A DNA stretch of 64,000 nt from Flavivirga rizhaonensis (GCF_004791695.1 NZ_SRSO01000007.1:1-64000); one strand, 5' to 3'. Positions 25,997 through 37,075 are shown, numbered from the stretch's first letter. Program-made: numbers and translations. The notes: a model not told the origin generated them from the letters alone.

Positions 25997-28546
25997 TTAA
26001 GACTCTGTAGGCTTTTCAGCTTTTTCTATCGATATACTCAATTCTTGAGCTGCTTTATCTAAATCAATTTTAATTTTATCACCTTCTTTAAGATGAGAAG
26101 CAACAATTTCTTCAGCTAAAGCATCTTCAATATATTTTTGAATAGCTCTTTTTAAAGGTCTTGCCCCATATTGTTTATCGAAACCTTTTTCGGCAATATA
26201 ATCTTTAGCACTTTTAGTAAGTTTTAAGATATAGCCTAAGCCTTTAATTCGGGCTAAGAGTTTTTCTAATTCAATATCAATAATTTTATTGATATCTTCT
26301 TTTTCTAAAGCATTGAATATCACAACATCATCAATTCTATTTAAAAACTCGGGAGCAAACGATTTTTTTAATGCGTTTTCAATCACACCTCTAGCATTTG
26401 CATCTTCCTGAGCTTTTTGTGATGCTGTTCCAAAACCAATACCAGTACCAAAATCTTTTAGTTTTCTGGCTCCAATGTTGGATGTCATAATAATGATGGT
26501 ATTTCTGAAATCGATTTTTCTTCCTAAACTATCAGTTAAATAGCCATCATCAAGTACCTGAAGTAGCATGTTAAAGACATCTGGATGCGCTTTTTCGATC
26601 TCATCTAATAGTATGACTGCATATGGCTTACGTCTCACTTTTTCAGTTAACTGACCACCTTCTTCATAACCAACATATCCTGGAGGTGCTCCAATTAATC
26701 TGGAAATGGCAAATTTTTCCATATATTCACTCATATCAATTCTAACGAGTGATTCTTCACTATCAAATAACTCTCTGGATAATACTTTTGCTAACTGTGT
26801 TTTACCAACACCAGTTTGACCTAAAAAGATAAATGAACCAATTGGCTTATTTGGATCTTTAAGTCCAGCACGGTTACGCTGAATTGCTTTTACAACTTTG
26901 GCTACTGCGTCGTCCTGTCCAATAACTTTTCCTTTTATAAGGTTAGGTAGTTCGGCCAGTCTGTTAATCTCTGTTTGTGCAATTCTGTTTACCGGTACTC
27001 CGGTCATCATCGAAACTACATCTGCAACATTATCTTCTGTGACTATTTCTCTGTGCTGTTTAGTGTCTTCTTCCCATTTTTCCTGAGCAATAGCTAATTC
27101 TTTTTCGATGCGTTTTTCATCATCTCTAAGTTTTGCAGCTTCTTCATACTTTTGCTTTCTAACTACAGCATTCTTGGTTTCTTTAATACCTTCCAGTTGC
27201 TTTTCGAGTTCTATTATTTGTTTAGGAACATCAATATTAGTTATATGTACACGAGATCCCGCTTCATCCAAAGCATCGATAGCTTTGTCTGGTAAAAAAC
27301 GTTCAGTCATGTATCTGTTTGTTAACTTAACACAAGCTTCAATAGCTTCCTGTGTATAATCAACGTTATGATGCTCTTCGTACTTTCCTTTTATGTTATT
27401 AAGGATTTCAATAGTTTCTTCTACCGAAGTAGGTTCTACTATAACCTTTTGAAAACGACGTTCTAAAGCACCGTCCTTTTCAATATATTGTCTATATTCA
27501 TCTAAAGTCGTAGCTCCTATACATTGAATCTCGCCACGCGCTAAAGCAGGTTTAAACATATTAGAGGCATCTAAACTGCCTGTAGCTCCACCAGCACCAA
27601 CTATGGTATGTATTTCGTCAATAAAAAGGATAACATCGTCATTCTTTTCAAGCTCATTCATAACAGCTTTCATGCGTTCCTCGAACTGTCCGCGGTATTT
27701 TGTTCCAGCAACTAAACTGGCTAGATCTAAAGTAACAACACGTTTATTAAATAAAATACGAGAGACTTTTCGTTTTACTATTCTAAGAGCTAAACCTTCT
27801 GCAATGGCAGATTTACCAACGCCAGGTTCACCAATTAAAAGGGGGTTATTTTTTTTACGTCTACTTAAAATTTGTGAGACACGTTGTATTTCCTTTTCAC
27901 GTCCAACCACAGGGTCAAGCTTCCCTTCTTCAGCTAAGGCGGTTAAATCACGCCCAAAATTGTCTAAAACAGGTGTTTTGGACTTCTTGTTTGTTTTCCC
28001 TGTAGGTGTATTAAAAATATTGTCCTTTGATGCTTCGCCCTCGGTGTTCATATCATCATCTTGAAAAGATTCAGATTTTGGTTCTATATAATCATTGTCG
28101 TTAGTAATCATAAGTTTAAATTGTTCTTTAACGTTATCGTAGTCAACTTTAAGCTTATTTAAGAGCTTAGTCGTAGGATCATTTTCATTTCTTAAAATAC
28201 AGAGCAGTAAATGAGCTGTGTTTATTGAAGTACTTTGAAATAGTTTAGCTTCTAAAAATGTAGTTTTTAAAGCGCGTTCTGCTTGCCTTGTAAGATGTAA
28301 GTTCTTTTTTTGATTTGAAGTTACAGTAATGTTGGGGTTTGCAGGGCTTAATATCTCAACTTTGCGTCTCAAATGATTTAAATCAATATCTAAAGCGTTT
28401 AGGATGTTTATAGCTTTGCCACTACCATCTCTTAGAAGTCCAAGCATTAAATGCTCAGTACCAATAAAATCATGGCCTAGCCTTAGTGCTTCTTCTTTGC
28501 TATATGCAATTACGTCCTTTACTCTTGGGGAAAAATTATCATCCAT
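25997..28546 (-). CDS. clpC: ATP-dependent chaperone ClpC
   Basis: Start chosen at 28546 (MDDNFSPRVKDVIAYSKEEAL), giving 849 residues; a frame from 28597 adds 17 unlikely residues. The Clp N domain comprises two repeats (about 1-150). The first AAA+ domain has Walker A GEPGVGKSA and Walker B FIDEIH, the UVR-like middle domain (about 420-475) follows, and the second AAA+ domain has Walker A GQTGVGKTQ and LLDEIEKAHPDV. This is the standard ClpC layout; it unfolds substrates for ClpP and controls protein quality. A palindromic terminator follows, and gyrA diverges from it. Confidence 0.94.
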   Translation of the reverse strand: MDDNFSPRVKDVIAYSKEEALRLGHDFIGTEHLMLGLLRDGSGKAINILNALDIDLNHLRRKVEILSPANPNITVTSNQKKNLHLTRQAERALKTTFLEAKLFQSTSINTAHLLLCILRNENDPTTKLLNKLKVDYDNVKEQFKLMITNDNDYIEPKSESFQDDDMNTEGEASKDNIFNTPTGKTNKKSKTPVLDNFGRDLTALAEEGKLDPVVGREKEIQRVSQILSRRKKNNPLLIGEPGVGKSAIAEGLALRIVKRKVSRILFNKRVVTLDLASLVAGTKYRGQFEERMKAVMNELEKNDDVILFIDEIHTIVGAGGATGSLDASNMFKPALARGEIQCIGATTLDEYRQYIEKDGALERRFQKVIVEPTSVEETIEILNNIKGKYEEHHNVDYTQEAIEACVKLTNRYMTERFLPDKAIDALDEAGSRVHITNIDVPKQIIELEKQLEGIKETKNAVVRKQKYEEAAKLRDDEKRIEKELAIAQEKWEEDTKQHREIVTEDNVADVVSMMTGVPVNRIAQTEINRLAELPNLIKGKVIGQDDAVAKVVKAIQRNRAGLKDPNKPIGSFIFLGQTGVGKTQLAKVLSRELFDSEESLVRIDMSEYMEKFAISRLIGAPPGYVGYEEGGQLTEKVRRKPYAVILLDEIEKAHPDVFNMLLQVLDDGYLTDSLGRKIDFRNTIIIMTSNIGARKLKDFGTGIGFGTASQKAQEDANARGVIENALKKSFAPEFLNRIDDVVIFNALEKEDINKIIDIELEKLLARIKGLGYILKLTKSAKDYIAEKGFDKQYGARPLKRAIQKYIEDALAEEIVASHLKEGDKIKIDLDKAAQELSISIEKAEKPTES

Positions 28547-28806
28547 ATTCGTGTTCCTTTCTGCATTAAAAATACTAAAACATTTTACTAAAGGCAAAAA
28601 CTATACCTTAAATTGTCTGTAAGTTGCTAATTGACGAAAAAATCTTTAAAAAATCAAAATTTTTTAAAGCATACTTATCAACTAAAAAAACATATAAAAT
28701 TGTTAATAAAAAACATGAAAAAATAGTCAGGAAACGCTTAACATGACTATTGAAATACTTATATTAGCATGTTTTGAAAAATAGATAAAACTTAATTAAA
28801 TTATAT

Positions 28807-31380
28807 ATGGCAGAAGGAGAAAAATTGATCCCTATTAATATTGAAGATGAGATGAAATCGGCATACATTGATTATTCAATGTCAGTCATTGTGTCACGTG
28901 CTTTACCGGATGTAAGGGACGGCTTAAAACCAGTTCATAGACGGGTACTTTATGGTATGCACGAATTGGGTGTTAGAGCGAGTTCAGCACATAAAAAATC
29001 CGCAAGAATAGTTGGAGAAGTTTTAGGTAAGTATCACCCTCATGGAGATACATCTGTTTATGATGCGATGGTACGTATGGCTCAGGAATGGAGTTTGCGT
29101 TATATGCTGGTCGACGGACAAGGAAATTTTGGTTCTATAGATGGTGATAGTCCAGCAGCAATGCGTTATACAGAAGCACGTATGCAAAAAATATCTGAGG
29201 ACATGTTGGCAGATATAGAAAAGGAAACGGTAGATCATAAATTGAATTTTGATGATACTTTACAGGAACCTACTGTTTTACCAACTCGAATCCCTGGGCT
29301 TTTAGTTAATGGTGCATCAGGTATTGCTGTAGGTATGGCTACTAATATGCCACCACATAATTTAACCGAAGTGGTTAATGGTACTATAGCTTATATTGAT
29401 AATAATGATATTGAAATTGATGAATTAATCACCCATATTAAAGCTCCGGATTTTCCAACAGGAGGAACTATCTATGGTTATGATGGTGTAAAAGAAGCAT
29501 TTCATACAGGTCGTGGACGTATCGTTATGCGTGCTAAGGCCAATATTGAGGAAGTAAACGGGCGTGAGTGTATTATAGTAGATGAAATACCTTATCAGGT
29601 TAATAAGGCAGACATGATTAAGAAAACTGCAGACTTGGTAAACGACAAGAAATTGGAAGGTATTGCGACTATTCGTGATGAGTCTGATAGAAATGGAATG
29701 CGTATTGTTTATGTTTTAAAGCGTGATGCTATTCCTAATATCGTTTTAAATAAGTTATTTAAATTTACAGCTTTACAATCATCTTTTAGTGTGAATAATA
29801 TCGCGCTTGTAAATGGAAGACCGCAGTTATTAAACTTAAAAGAACTGATTCATTATTTTGTTGAGCATAGACACGAAGTTGTTGTAAGACGTACTACTTA
29901 CGAATTACGAAAGGCTGAAGAACGTGCTCATATATTAGAAGGCTTAATTATTGCATCAGACAATATAGATGAAGTTATTGCTATAATAAGGGCTTCTTCT
30001 AACGCAGATGAAGCTAGGGAAAACTTAATAAAACGTTTTGAACTTTCCGAGATTCAGGCTAAAGCTATAGTTGAAATGCGACTACGTCAGTTAACTGGTT
30101 TAGAGCAAGATAAGTTGCGTTCAGAATATGAGGGAATAATGAAAACCATTGAAGACTTAAAAGATATCTTGGCTAAAAAAGAGCGTAGAATGGATATTAT
30201 TAAGGAAGAGTTGGAAGTTGTTAGGAATAAATATGGTGATGAACGTCGTTCGATTATTGAGTATGCTGGAGGGGATTTAAGTATTGAAGATATGATTCCT
30301 GATGAAAAAGTGGTGATTACCATTTCTCATGCCGGTTATATTAAACGTACATCACTAACAGAATATAAAACACAAAATAGAGGAGGAGTTGGTCAAAAAG
30401 CATCTACTACAAGGAATGAAGATTTCTTAGAGCATTTGTTTGTTGGTACCAATCATCAATACATGTTGTTCTTTACGCAAAAAGGAAAATGTTTCTGGAT
30501 GCGTGTTTATGAAATCCCTGAAGGAAGCAAGGCCTCTAAAGGGAGAGCGATTCAAAACTTGATAAATATTGAGCAAGATGATAAGGTAATGGCCTTCATT
30601 TGTACTCAGGATTTAAAAAATGAAGATTATATAAATAGCCATTATGTTATTATGGCTACTAAAAATGGACAAGTAAAGAAAACCTCTTTAGAGCAGTATT
30701 CTCGTCCTAGAACAAATGGAATTAATGCTATAACAATTAAGGATAATGATGAGTTGTTAGAAGCAAAATTAACCACAGGGAATAGTCAAGTTATGCTTGC
30801 ACTTAAATCTGGTAAAGCGATTCGTTTTGAAGAAGCAAAAACCAGACCTATGGGTCGTGGTGCTTCTGGAGTTAGAGGTATTAGACTTGCTAACGATAAG
30901 GATGAGGTTATAGGTATGGTAACTATAGAAAATTCTCAAGAAGAATCTGTACTTGTAGTTTCAGAGAATGGTTATGGTAAACGTACTTATATTGATGATC
31001 CTGAAGATGGAGAACCAGTATATAGAATTACAAATAGAGGTGGTAAAGGAGTAAAAACCATTTCTATTACAGAGAAAACAGGAAATTTAGTTGCTATAAA
31101 AAGCGTAACAGATAATGATGATTTAATGATTATTAATAAATCAGGTATCGCTATACGTATGGTTGTGGCAGATTTACGAGTTATGGGTAGAGCTACTCAA
31201 GGTGTTAAATTAATCAATTTAAAAGGAAATGATTCTATAGCAGCAGTTGCTAAAGTTATGCATGATGAAGATGAAGTTGAAGTTGAAGATTCCGAAACTA
31301 TTGAGAACACTAACGATTTAGAAGACGGCACAACTCTTGATAATAATGTAGAAGATAATAACGATAATACCGAAAATTAA
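28807..31380 (+). CDS. gyrA: DNA gyrase subunit A
   Basis: 857 residues, full length. GyrA cuts and rejoins DNA for ATP-driven negative supercoiling with GyrB. The winged-helix region holds the catalytic Tyr121 in AMRYTEARM. The quinolone-determining stretch reads [17 protein letters not shown]; Thr where E. coli has Ser83 is, from what I recall, the wild-type state in flavobacteria. The C-terminal beta-pinwheel (about 500-820) includes the GyrA-box-like [11 protein letters not shown] segment, which marks gyrase rather than topoisomerase IV. An acidic tail ([11 protein letters not shown] onwards) ends the protein. A TPR gene follows after 19 bp. Confidence 0.96.
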   Translation: MAEGEKLIPINIEDEMKSAYIDYSMSVIVSRALPDVRDGLKPVHRRVLYGMHELGVRASSAHKKSARIVGEVLGKYHPHGDTSVYDAMVRMAQEWSLRYMLVDGQGNFGSIDGDSPAAMRYTEARMQKISEDMLADIEKETVDHKLNFDDTLQEPTVLPTRIPGLLVNGASGIAVGMATNMPPHNLTEVVNGTIAYIDNNDIEIDELITHIKAPDFPTGGTIYGYDGVKEAFHTGRGRIVMRAKANIEEVNGRECIIVDEIPYQVNKADMIKKTADLVNDKKLEGIATIRDESDRNGMRIVYVLKRDAIPNIVLNKLFKFTALQSSFSVNNIALVNGRPQLLNLKELIHYFVEHRHEVVVRRTTYELRKAEERAHILEGLIIASDNIDEVIAIIRASSNADEARENLIKRFELSEIQAKAIVEMRLRQLTGLEQDKLRSEYEGIMKTIEDLKDILAKKERRMDIIKEELEVVRNKYGDERRSIIEYAGGDLSIEDMIPDEKVVITISHAGYIKRTSLTEYKTQNRGGVGQKASTTRNEDFLEHLFVGTNHQYMLFFTQKGKCFWMRVYEIPEGSKASKGRAIQNLINIEQDDKVMAFICTQDLKNEDYINSHYVIMATKNGQVKKTSLEQYSRPRTNGINAITIKDNDELLEAKLTTGNSQVMLALKSGKAIRFEEAKTRPMGRGASGVRGIRLANDKDEVIGMVTIENSQEESVLVVSENGYGKRTYIDDPEDGEPVYRITNRGGKGVKTISITEKTGNLVAIKSVTDNDDLMIINKSGIAIRMVVADLRVMGRATQGVKLINLKGNDSIAAVAKVMHDEDEVEVEDSETIENTNDLEDGTTLDNNVEDNNDNTEN

Positions 31381-31399
31381 TTAATAATATTTTATAAAA

Positions 31400-32662
31400 A
31401 TGAGAAAACAGTTAATCATAGCTTTAATCTTTTCAGTAAGTGCTTCATTTACATTTGCGCAAAAAAAAGAGCTAAAAACAGCAGCAAAAGCTATTAAAGG
31501 AGGAAATTTTGCAGAGGCAAAAACAGCTTTAAAACAAGCAAAAACGTTGGAGTCTAGTATGGATGATAAAACTAAATCAAAGTTTTATTATTTAAATAGC
31601 CAGGCTTTGTATGCACAAGGTAAAGGTTCATTAACAGATATCGATGGAGCTTTAGCTAACCTGAAAAAAGTTAAAGTAGGGTATTCGGCAGAGGTCAATC
31701 TATTAAAGCAAGACATTGCAAATGGTTTGCTATTAAAAGGAAATGAAGCCTATGAGAAAAAAGATTTTTCGGATGCATCTGTATTTTTTGAAAAATCTTA
31801 TAGAGTAGCAGAAAGGGATACCGTATTTCTTTATTATGCAGCAGCTACAGCTGTTAATGTTAGTGAGTATGATAGAGCTTTAAAACTTTATGAAGAGCTA
31901 AAAAAATTAGGCTATACAGGGATTTCAAAGCAATATTACGCTACTAATGTTGAAACACAAAAAGAAGAAGCCTTTAATAGTAAAGATCTGCGTGATATTT
32001 CTGTTAGAGCTAAAACTCATATTAAACCAACTGAGCGTAAATCAGAATCAAAAAAGCCAGAAATTGTAAAAAATATTGCTCTTATATATGTTAATAAGGG
32101 GGATAATGAAAAAGCAATTGCAGCCATGAAAGAGGCAAGGGCAGAAAGTCCTAATGATGTTAACTTAATATTATCAGAGGCGAATGTTCATTATAAAATG
32201 GGCAATACAGAAGAATTTAAAAAGTTATTAGAGAAGGCTACACAAATGGATCCTAATAATCCTGAGTTACAGTATAATTTAGGGGTTATTGCTGCGGAGT
32301 CTAAGCAAACTGAAGAAGCAAAGCAGTATTATGAAAAAGCGATTGAGTTAGATCCTAAATATATAAATGCATATATAAACTTATCAGCCTTAGTTTTAAA
32401 TGAAGAAGAGGCAATAATTAAGGAAATGAATGGATTAGGGACTTCCAGAGCTGATAATAAACGTTATGATGAGTTGAGAGCACAACGTCAAAACCTTTAT
32501 AGAGAAGCGATACCTTATTTGACTAAAGCGCTTGAAATTGATTCAAAAAGTATAAGTGCTGCTAAAACGTTAATGAATATTTATAGTATTCTTGGAGAAA
32601 CTGATAAATATAAAAGTATGAAAGAAAAGGTTGCTGCCATAGAAGGAGCTGAAGCTAACTAA
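31400..32662 (+). CDS. secreted TPR-repeat protein
   Basis: 420 residues. A signal peptide (about 1-20, ending FTFAQ) is followed by tetratricopeptide repeats over most of the length; clear units include NEAYEKKDFSDASVFFEKSYRVAERD, ALIYVNKGDNEKAIAAMKEARAESPNDV and LQYNLGVIAAESKQTEEAKQYYEKAIELDPKYI. It is exported and probably a periplasmic scaffold. It starts 19 bp after gyrA, so the two are likely co-transcribed, an arrangement also seen in other flavobacteria. The partner is unknown. Palindromic element copy 4 starts 27 bp after its stop. Confidence 0.82.
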   Translation: MRKQLIIALIFSVSASFTFAQKKELKTAAKAIKGGNFAEAKTALKQAKTLESSMDDKTKSKFYYLNSQALYAQGKGSLTDIDGALANLKKVKVGYSAEVNLLKQDIANGLLLKGNEAYEKKDFSDASVFFEKSYRVAERDTVFLYYAAATAVNVSEYDRALKLYEELKKLGYTGISKQYYATNVETQKEEAFNSKDLRDISVRAKTHIKPTERKSESKKPEIVKNIALIYVNKGDNEKAIAAMKEARAESPNDVNLILSEANVHYKMGNTEEFKKLLEKATQMDPNNPELQYNLGVIAAESKQTEEAKQYYEKAIELDPKYINAYINLSALVLNEEEAIIKEMNGLGTSRADNKRYDELRAQRQNLYREAIPYLTKALEIDSKSISAAKTLMNIYSILGETDKYKSMKEKVAAIEGAEAN

Positions 32663-32689
32663 TCTGAAAATACTTAATTGATAATACAT

Positions 32690-32827
32690 AAAAGAGGCTG
32701 TCTAAAAAGTGTCATTCTGAATGGAATGAAGAATCTCTTTAAAATATATGACTCTGATTATGAGTGAAATAAGATTCTTCGCGTTGCTCTGATGACAAGA
32801 TTAACCACTTTTCAGACAGCCTCTTTT
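32690..32827. repeat. palindromic intergenic element, copy 4
   Basis: 138 bp, matching copy 2 except for one deleted base and one T-to-C change in the right arm (ACTTTTCAGACAGCC). The left arm AAAAGAGGCTGTCTAAAAAG is at 32690-32709. Its right end reaches the stop codon of the NlpC/P60 gene: two of the three stop-codon bases belong to or abut the terminal T-run. It lies between convergent genes. Confidence 0.85.
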
Positions 32828-33576
32828 TAGATTATTTTTTTAATAACACGTAGTTTATGTGTATGTGTTTTTTTGTCGACATTATAAATGCCTGAGTGGT
32901 CTAACCTGTCTATTCTAACTTTACCATGAGCGTGTATTATGTAATTATCTTTCATAATAATACCTACATGTGTAATAACCCCTTCGCTATTATCAAAAAA
33001 AGCTAAATCACCAGGTTCACTTTCTTCAATAAAGCTTAAGGCTTCTCCTTGGGTTGCCTGCTGTGATGCATCACGTAGTAACTTATAACCGTTTAATTTA
33101 TAAACCATTTGAGTAAAGCCTGAACAATCTATGCCAAAAGGTGTTTTTCCACCCCAAAGATAAGGGCTGTTTAAATATAAAAACGCCGTTTTAATAAGGT
33201 CACTTTTTACTTTTTTACCTTCAATATAATTACCTTCATGTTTATGGTTTAAATTGGATAACCCATTTAAAGAAGTTCCCAATACAATAGGATATAACTG
33301 GCTGTTGCTATCTTCAATAAACTCGACTAAATCAGCAGAAAGTTTAGGAGTTTCTTTATTTAAATCTTTATATGCTTCTTCTGTAATTTCAAGATGTTGT
33401 TTGTTATCAATCCAACCCTCATAAGAGTCAAATGCTAAGCGAATTTTACTCCAGTTTTTACGTTGCTCCAAGATTTTAAAAATTTCACCATAAATAACTT
33501 GAGATACAAGTTCACTGGTATCTGCGGGTTCTTCTCTAAGGGGGACAATGCTTAAATTACAAATTCCGTATTGCAT
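32827..33576 (-). CDS. NlpC/P60-family (C40) cell-wall peptidase with SH3-like domains
   Basis: 249 residues. The N-terminal half (about 1-110) looks like bacterial SH3 domains (SIVPLREEPADTSELVSQVIYGEIFKIL). The C-terminal half is a C40 papain-like domain with the catalytic Cys in FGIDCSGFTQMVYKLNG, the His in GVITHVGIIM and a third polar residue in YIIHAHGKV. Such enzymes cut gamma-D-glutamyl to diamino acid bonds in peptide stems. No signal peptide is evident, so it may act on recycled muropeptides in the cytoplasm, which is an inference. Confidence 0.88.
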   Translation of the reverse strand: MQYGICNLSIVPLREEPADTSELVSQVIYGEIFKILEQRKNWSKIRLAFDSYEGWIDNKQHLEITEEAYKDLNKETPKLSADLVEFIEDSNSQLYPIVLGTSLNGLSNLNHKHEGNYIEGKKVKSDLIKTAFLYLNSPYLWGGKTPFGIDCSGFTQMVYKLNGYKLLRDASQQATQGEALSFIEESEPGDLAFFDNSEGVITHVGIIMKDNYIIHAHGKVRIDRLDHSGIYNVDKKTHTHKLRVIKKII

Positions 33577-33699
33577 AAAATTAATATCTATTGGCTATTA
33601 CTATTAATTATTTATGCAATTATTGGAGAGGATAATAAGGTTGCTGAATAAAAATTTTAAAAAGTATTTCATAATAAATAATAACAATATTTAATATTA

Positions 33700-34875
33700 C
33701 TAACGCTCTATAACTATTGCAGATGCTCCGCCACCTCCGTTGCAAATAGCTGCTGCTCCAATTTTGGCATTGTTTTGTTCTAAGACATTTAATAAAGTGA
33801 TTATAATTCTAACACCAGAACAGCCTAATGGATGCCCTAAAGAAACAGCTCCTCCATTTACGTTTACATTATTATCATTTAATCCTAGAATTTTCATGTT
33901 AGCTAAACCGACTACGGAGAAAGCTTCATTAAACTCAAAATAGTCTATGTCGCTAATTTTAATTCCTGCTTTACTTATAGCTTTTGGTAATGCTTTTGCA
34001 GGAGCAGTTGTAAACCATTCAGGCTCTTGAGCAGCATCAGCATAACTTTTTATGGTTGCTAAAGGAGTTAGTCCTAATTCGTTTGCTTTTTCTTTACTCA
34101 TTAAAACCATAGCACCTGCACCATCATTTATAGTTGAAGCATTGGCAGCTGTTACAGTGCCATCTTTTGTGAACGCTGGACGCAATTGTGGGATCTTCTC
34201 CATTTTCACATTAGTAAATTCTTCATCTTTGCTAACTATAATAGGTTCTCCACGACGTTGAGGCACTTCAACAGGAACAACTTCATTATCGAATTTTCCA
34301 CTATCCCATGCAGCGGCAGAACGATTGTAAGACTGAATTGCAAAAGTATCTTGCTCTTCTCTTGAGAATTTATATTCTGTAGCACAGGCATCAGCACAAA
34401 CACCCATAGCGTTATTATCGTAAGCATCTACTAAACCATCTCTTTGCATACCGTCGATTAATGAAGAAGGACCAAATTTAGTGCCAGTACGGGCATGTAA
34501 ATAATGAGGAATTAAACTCATGTTTTCCATACCTCCAGCAACTACGATGTCAGCGTCACCAAGAGCAATAGCTTGAGCAGCTTGCATAACCGCTTTCATT
34601 CCAGATGCACATACTTTATTTATAGTCGTACATGGAACGGTATTAGGTATACCTGCATAAATAGCAGCTTGTCTCGCCGGAGCTTGACCTGTACCAGCTT
34701 GTACTACATTACCCATTAAAACTTCTTCAACTAATTCTGGACTTAAATTTATTTTATTTAAGGCTCCTTTAATAGCGATAGCGCCTAATTCTGGGGCTGG
34801 AATAGTTGACAGAGCGCCTAAAAAACTCCCAATTGGAGTTCTTGCAGCTGATACAATAACTACTTCTTTATTCAT
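33700..34875 (-). CDS. thiolase (acetyl-CoA C-acetyltransferase)
   Basis: 391 residues, standard thiolase length. It condenses or cleaves acyl-CoA units. The nucleophilic Cys is in INKVCASGMKAVMQAAQ, the His in NVNGGAVSLGHPLGCSGVRI and the second Cys in AAICNGGGGASAIVIER near the C terminus, all three intact. The opening VVIVSAARTPIGSFLGAL and the lack of other beta-oxidation genes nearby point to an acetoacetyl-CoA thiolase rather than FadA, but substrate length cannot be settled from sequence alone. The gene is monocistronic and divergent from the HD protein. Confidence 0.92.
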   Translation of the reverse strand: MNKEVVIVSAARTPIGSFLGALSTIPAPELGAIAIKGALNKINLSPELVEEVLMGNVVQAGTGQAPARQAAIYAGIPNTVPCTTINKVCASGMKAVMQAAQAIALGDADIVVAGGMENMSLIPHYLHARTGTKFGPSSLIDGMQRDGLVDAYDNNAMGVCADACATEYKFSREEQDTFAIQSYNRSAAAWDSGKFDNEVVPVEVPQRRGEPIIVSKDEEFTNVKMEKIPQLRPAFTKDGTVTAANASTINDGAGAMVLMSKEKANELGLTPLATIKSYADAAQEPEWFTTAPAKALPKAISKAGIKISDIDYFEFNEAFSVVGLANMKILGLNDNNVNVNGGAVSLGHPLGCSGVRIIITLLNVLEQNNAKIGAAAICNGGGGASAIVIER

Positions 34876-35000
34876 TAATTTGATGTTTAGTTTATACTTG
34901 CGAAAATAACGATTTTTTAGTAGAAATATAAACGATTCATTTATTATAAAAATGGTGAAAGCTTATAATTTTATTACATTTGAAACCATTACGCGTTTTG

Positions 35001-37049
35001 ATGAAAGATTTTATAAATAAATTATATAAAAACCACTCCTTAATTTACAAGGGACTGTTATTTATAGCGACTACTTTTTTAATTGTTTATTTGTTTCCTA
35101 AAGGAGGGAAGTTTAAATATGATTTTGAAAAAGGGAAACCTTGGCAATCGGAAAATTTATATGCCCCTTTTGATTTTGCTATTATAAAAATGGATGCAGA
35201 AATAGCTTCTGAAAAAGATGAGTTGGTAAAAAAATCAATCTTATATTTTAACCTAGATAATACCATTGAGGCCAAAGTAAAAGCTTCATATAAAAATCAG
35301 TTTAATAACGTGTTTTCTGACTCTATTTCTAGAGGTGCATATAGAAAATTATACAATGCAGGAGAAGTTATTATTTCAAACTTGTACTTATTTGGAATTT
35401 TAAGTGAAAACTATAATTTTCCAGATGAAAAGGCTATAGTCATACTTGATGGAAGAGTTAAAAAACAAGATGGATTCTTTTCCAATTTAATTAAACCAGA
35501 TGCTGTCTCAAAAGTAATAGATAATGTATTAAATAAATATGAATTAATGCATTACAAAACAGAATTTACTTCTTTGTTTTTTGATTTAATAGAACCTAAT
35601 TTAACATTCAATAAGTCGTTTACAGACAAAGTATTACAAGAAGAAATTGGAAAAATAGCTTATGCCAGAGGAAGTATTGAAAAAGAAACTTTAATAGTTT
35701 CAAAAGGAGAAGTTATTGATGGTGAAAAATATCAGGTTTTAAAATCATTACAATCTGAGTATGAATCGCAGGTCTGGAATGAATCTAATTATATATGGGT
35801 GCTATTTGCTTACACATTATTGGTGGCTTTAGCTTTATTGATGTTACTTTTATTCTTGCGAAAATATAGAATGCGTGTATTTGAAAATAATACAAAAGTT
35901 ACTTTCATTTTCTTTAATGTTTCTTTAGTAATATTTATAACGACTTTGGTTGTAAATTATGATTCAAAATATATTTATGTTGTCCCTATTTGTATTTTAC
36001 CTTTAGTATTTAAAGCTTTTTTTGATGCTAGATTGGGGTTGTTTGCGCATGTGCTTACAGTATTATTAATAGGGTTTATTGTGCCTAATAGCTATGAATA
36101 CATGTTTCTTCAAATTATTGCAGGAATTGTAACAATACTAACTGTTTCTGAGCTATATAAAAGAGCAAATTTGTTTATTTCGGTAGGGCAAATAACACTT
36201 ATTTATATTATAGCTTATTTTGCGTTTTTTGTAATTCATGAAGGAAGTGTGAAAACTATAAAGTGGGAAACATTTATGTGGTTTATCTTGAGTGGGTTAG
36301 CAACTTTGTTTGTGCAGCCTTTGATATATGCTTATGAAAAACTGTTTGGTTTGGTTTCAGATGTATCTCTTTTGGAGCTGTCTGATACTAATTCTAAATT
36401 ACTTAAAGAGTTATCCGATAAAGCGCCAGGAACATTTCATCATTCTTTAAATGTTGCAAACCTAGCTGAAGCATCCGCAAATGAAATTGGCGCAAATGCT
36501 ATGTTGGTAAGGGTAGGGGCTTTGTATCATGATATAGGTAAAATGGAAAATCCAACTTATTTTACCGAAAATCAATCTACAGGAATTAATCCACATGATG
36601 AATTATCATCAAGAGAGAGTGCCCGAATAATTACAGATCATGTTATAAATGGTATTGAGATAGCTAGAAAAAATAATTTACCAGACAGAGTTATAGATTT
36701 TATTCGGACACATCATGGCACTAGTATTGTTTATTACTTTTATATGCAAGAAAAAAAGGATTTTAAAGAGGTTGATAAGTTAGATTTTTCTTATCCTGGA
36801 CCAAAACCATTTAGTAAGGAAACTGCTATATTAATGATGTGTGATAGTATAGAGGCAGCTTCTAAGAGTTTAAAAGATCCTACGTCAACAAAGATCGATG
36901 CTTTTGTTGAAAGTATAATAAATAAACAAATTGAAGAAGGTCAATTTCTAAATGCAAATATTACGTTTAAGGAGATTGAATCTATTAAAAAAGTGCTAAA
37001 ATACAAGCTTGCAAATATTTACCATTTACGTATTGAATATCCCGAATAA
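35001..37049 (+). CDS. 7TM-HD phosphohydrolase, PgpH-like
   Basis: Start chosen at the ATG at 35001, giving 682 residues. A TTG at 34980 is possible, but it overlaps a -7-like TACATTTG (34975-34982), so translation more likely begins after it. One N-terminal helix, a large extracytoplasmic 7TMR-HDED domain (about 45-265), seven membrane helices (about 270-460) and a C-terminal HD domain (HHSLNVANLAE, LYHDIGKMENP, IRTHHGTS) follow in PgpH order. PgpH enzymes hydrolyse cyclic di-AMP. The HD pair and additional histidines are intact. Confidence 0.88.
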   Translation: MKDFINKLYKNHSLIYKGLLFIATTFLIVYLFPKGGKFKYDFEKGKPWQSENLYAPFDFAIIKMDAEIASEKDELVKKSILYFNLDNTIEAKVKASYKNQFNNVFSDSISRGAYRKLYNAGEVIISNLYLFGILSENYNFPDEKAIVILDGRVKKQDGFFSNLIKPDAVSKVIDNVLNKYELMHYKTEFTSLFFDLIEPNLTFNKSFTDKVLQEEIGKIAYARGSIEKETLIVSKGEVIDGEKYQVLKSLQSEYESQVWNESNYIWVLFAYTLLVALALLMLLLFLRKYRMRVFENNTKVTFIFFNVSLVIFITTLVVNYDSKYIYVVPICILPLVFKAFFDARLGLFAHVLTVLLIGFIVPNSYEYMFLQIIAGIVTILTVSELYKRANLFISVGQITLIYIIAYFAFFVIHEGSVKTIKWETFMWFILSGLATLFVQPLIYAYEKLFGLVSDVSLLELSDTNSKLLKELSDKAPGTFHHSLNVANLAEASANEIGANAMLVRVGALYHDIGKMENPTYFTENQSTGINPHDELSSRESARIITDHVINGIEIARKNNLPDRVIDFIRTHHGTSIVYYFYMQEKKDFKEVDKLDFSYPGPKPFSKETAILMMCDSIEAASKSLKDPTSTKIDAFVESIINKQIEEGQFLNANITFKEIESIKKVLKYKLANIYHLRIEYPE

Positions 37050-37075
37050 AAATTATAAAAAAGTAAATAAAATAG

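Noticed and set aside
28807..31380. Quinolone-resistance substitution in GyrA (Thr at the Ser83 position)
   Set aside because: Thr at this position is, to my knowledge, the normal residue in flavobacteria; the downstream Asp is also unchanged.
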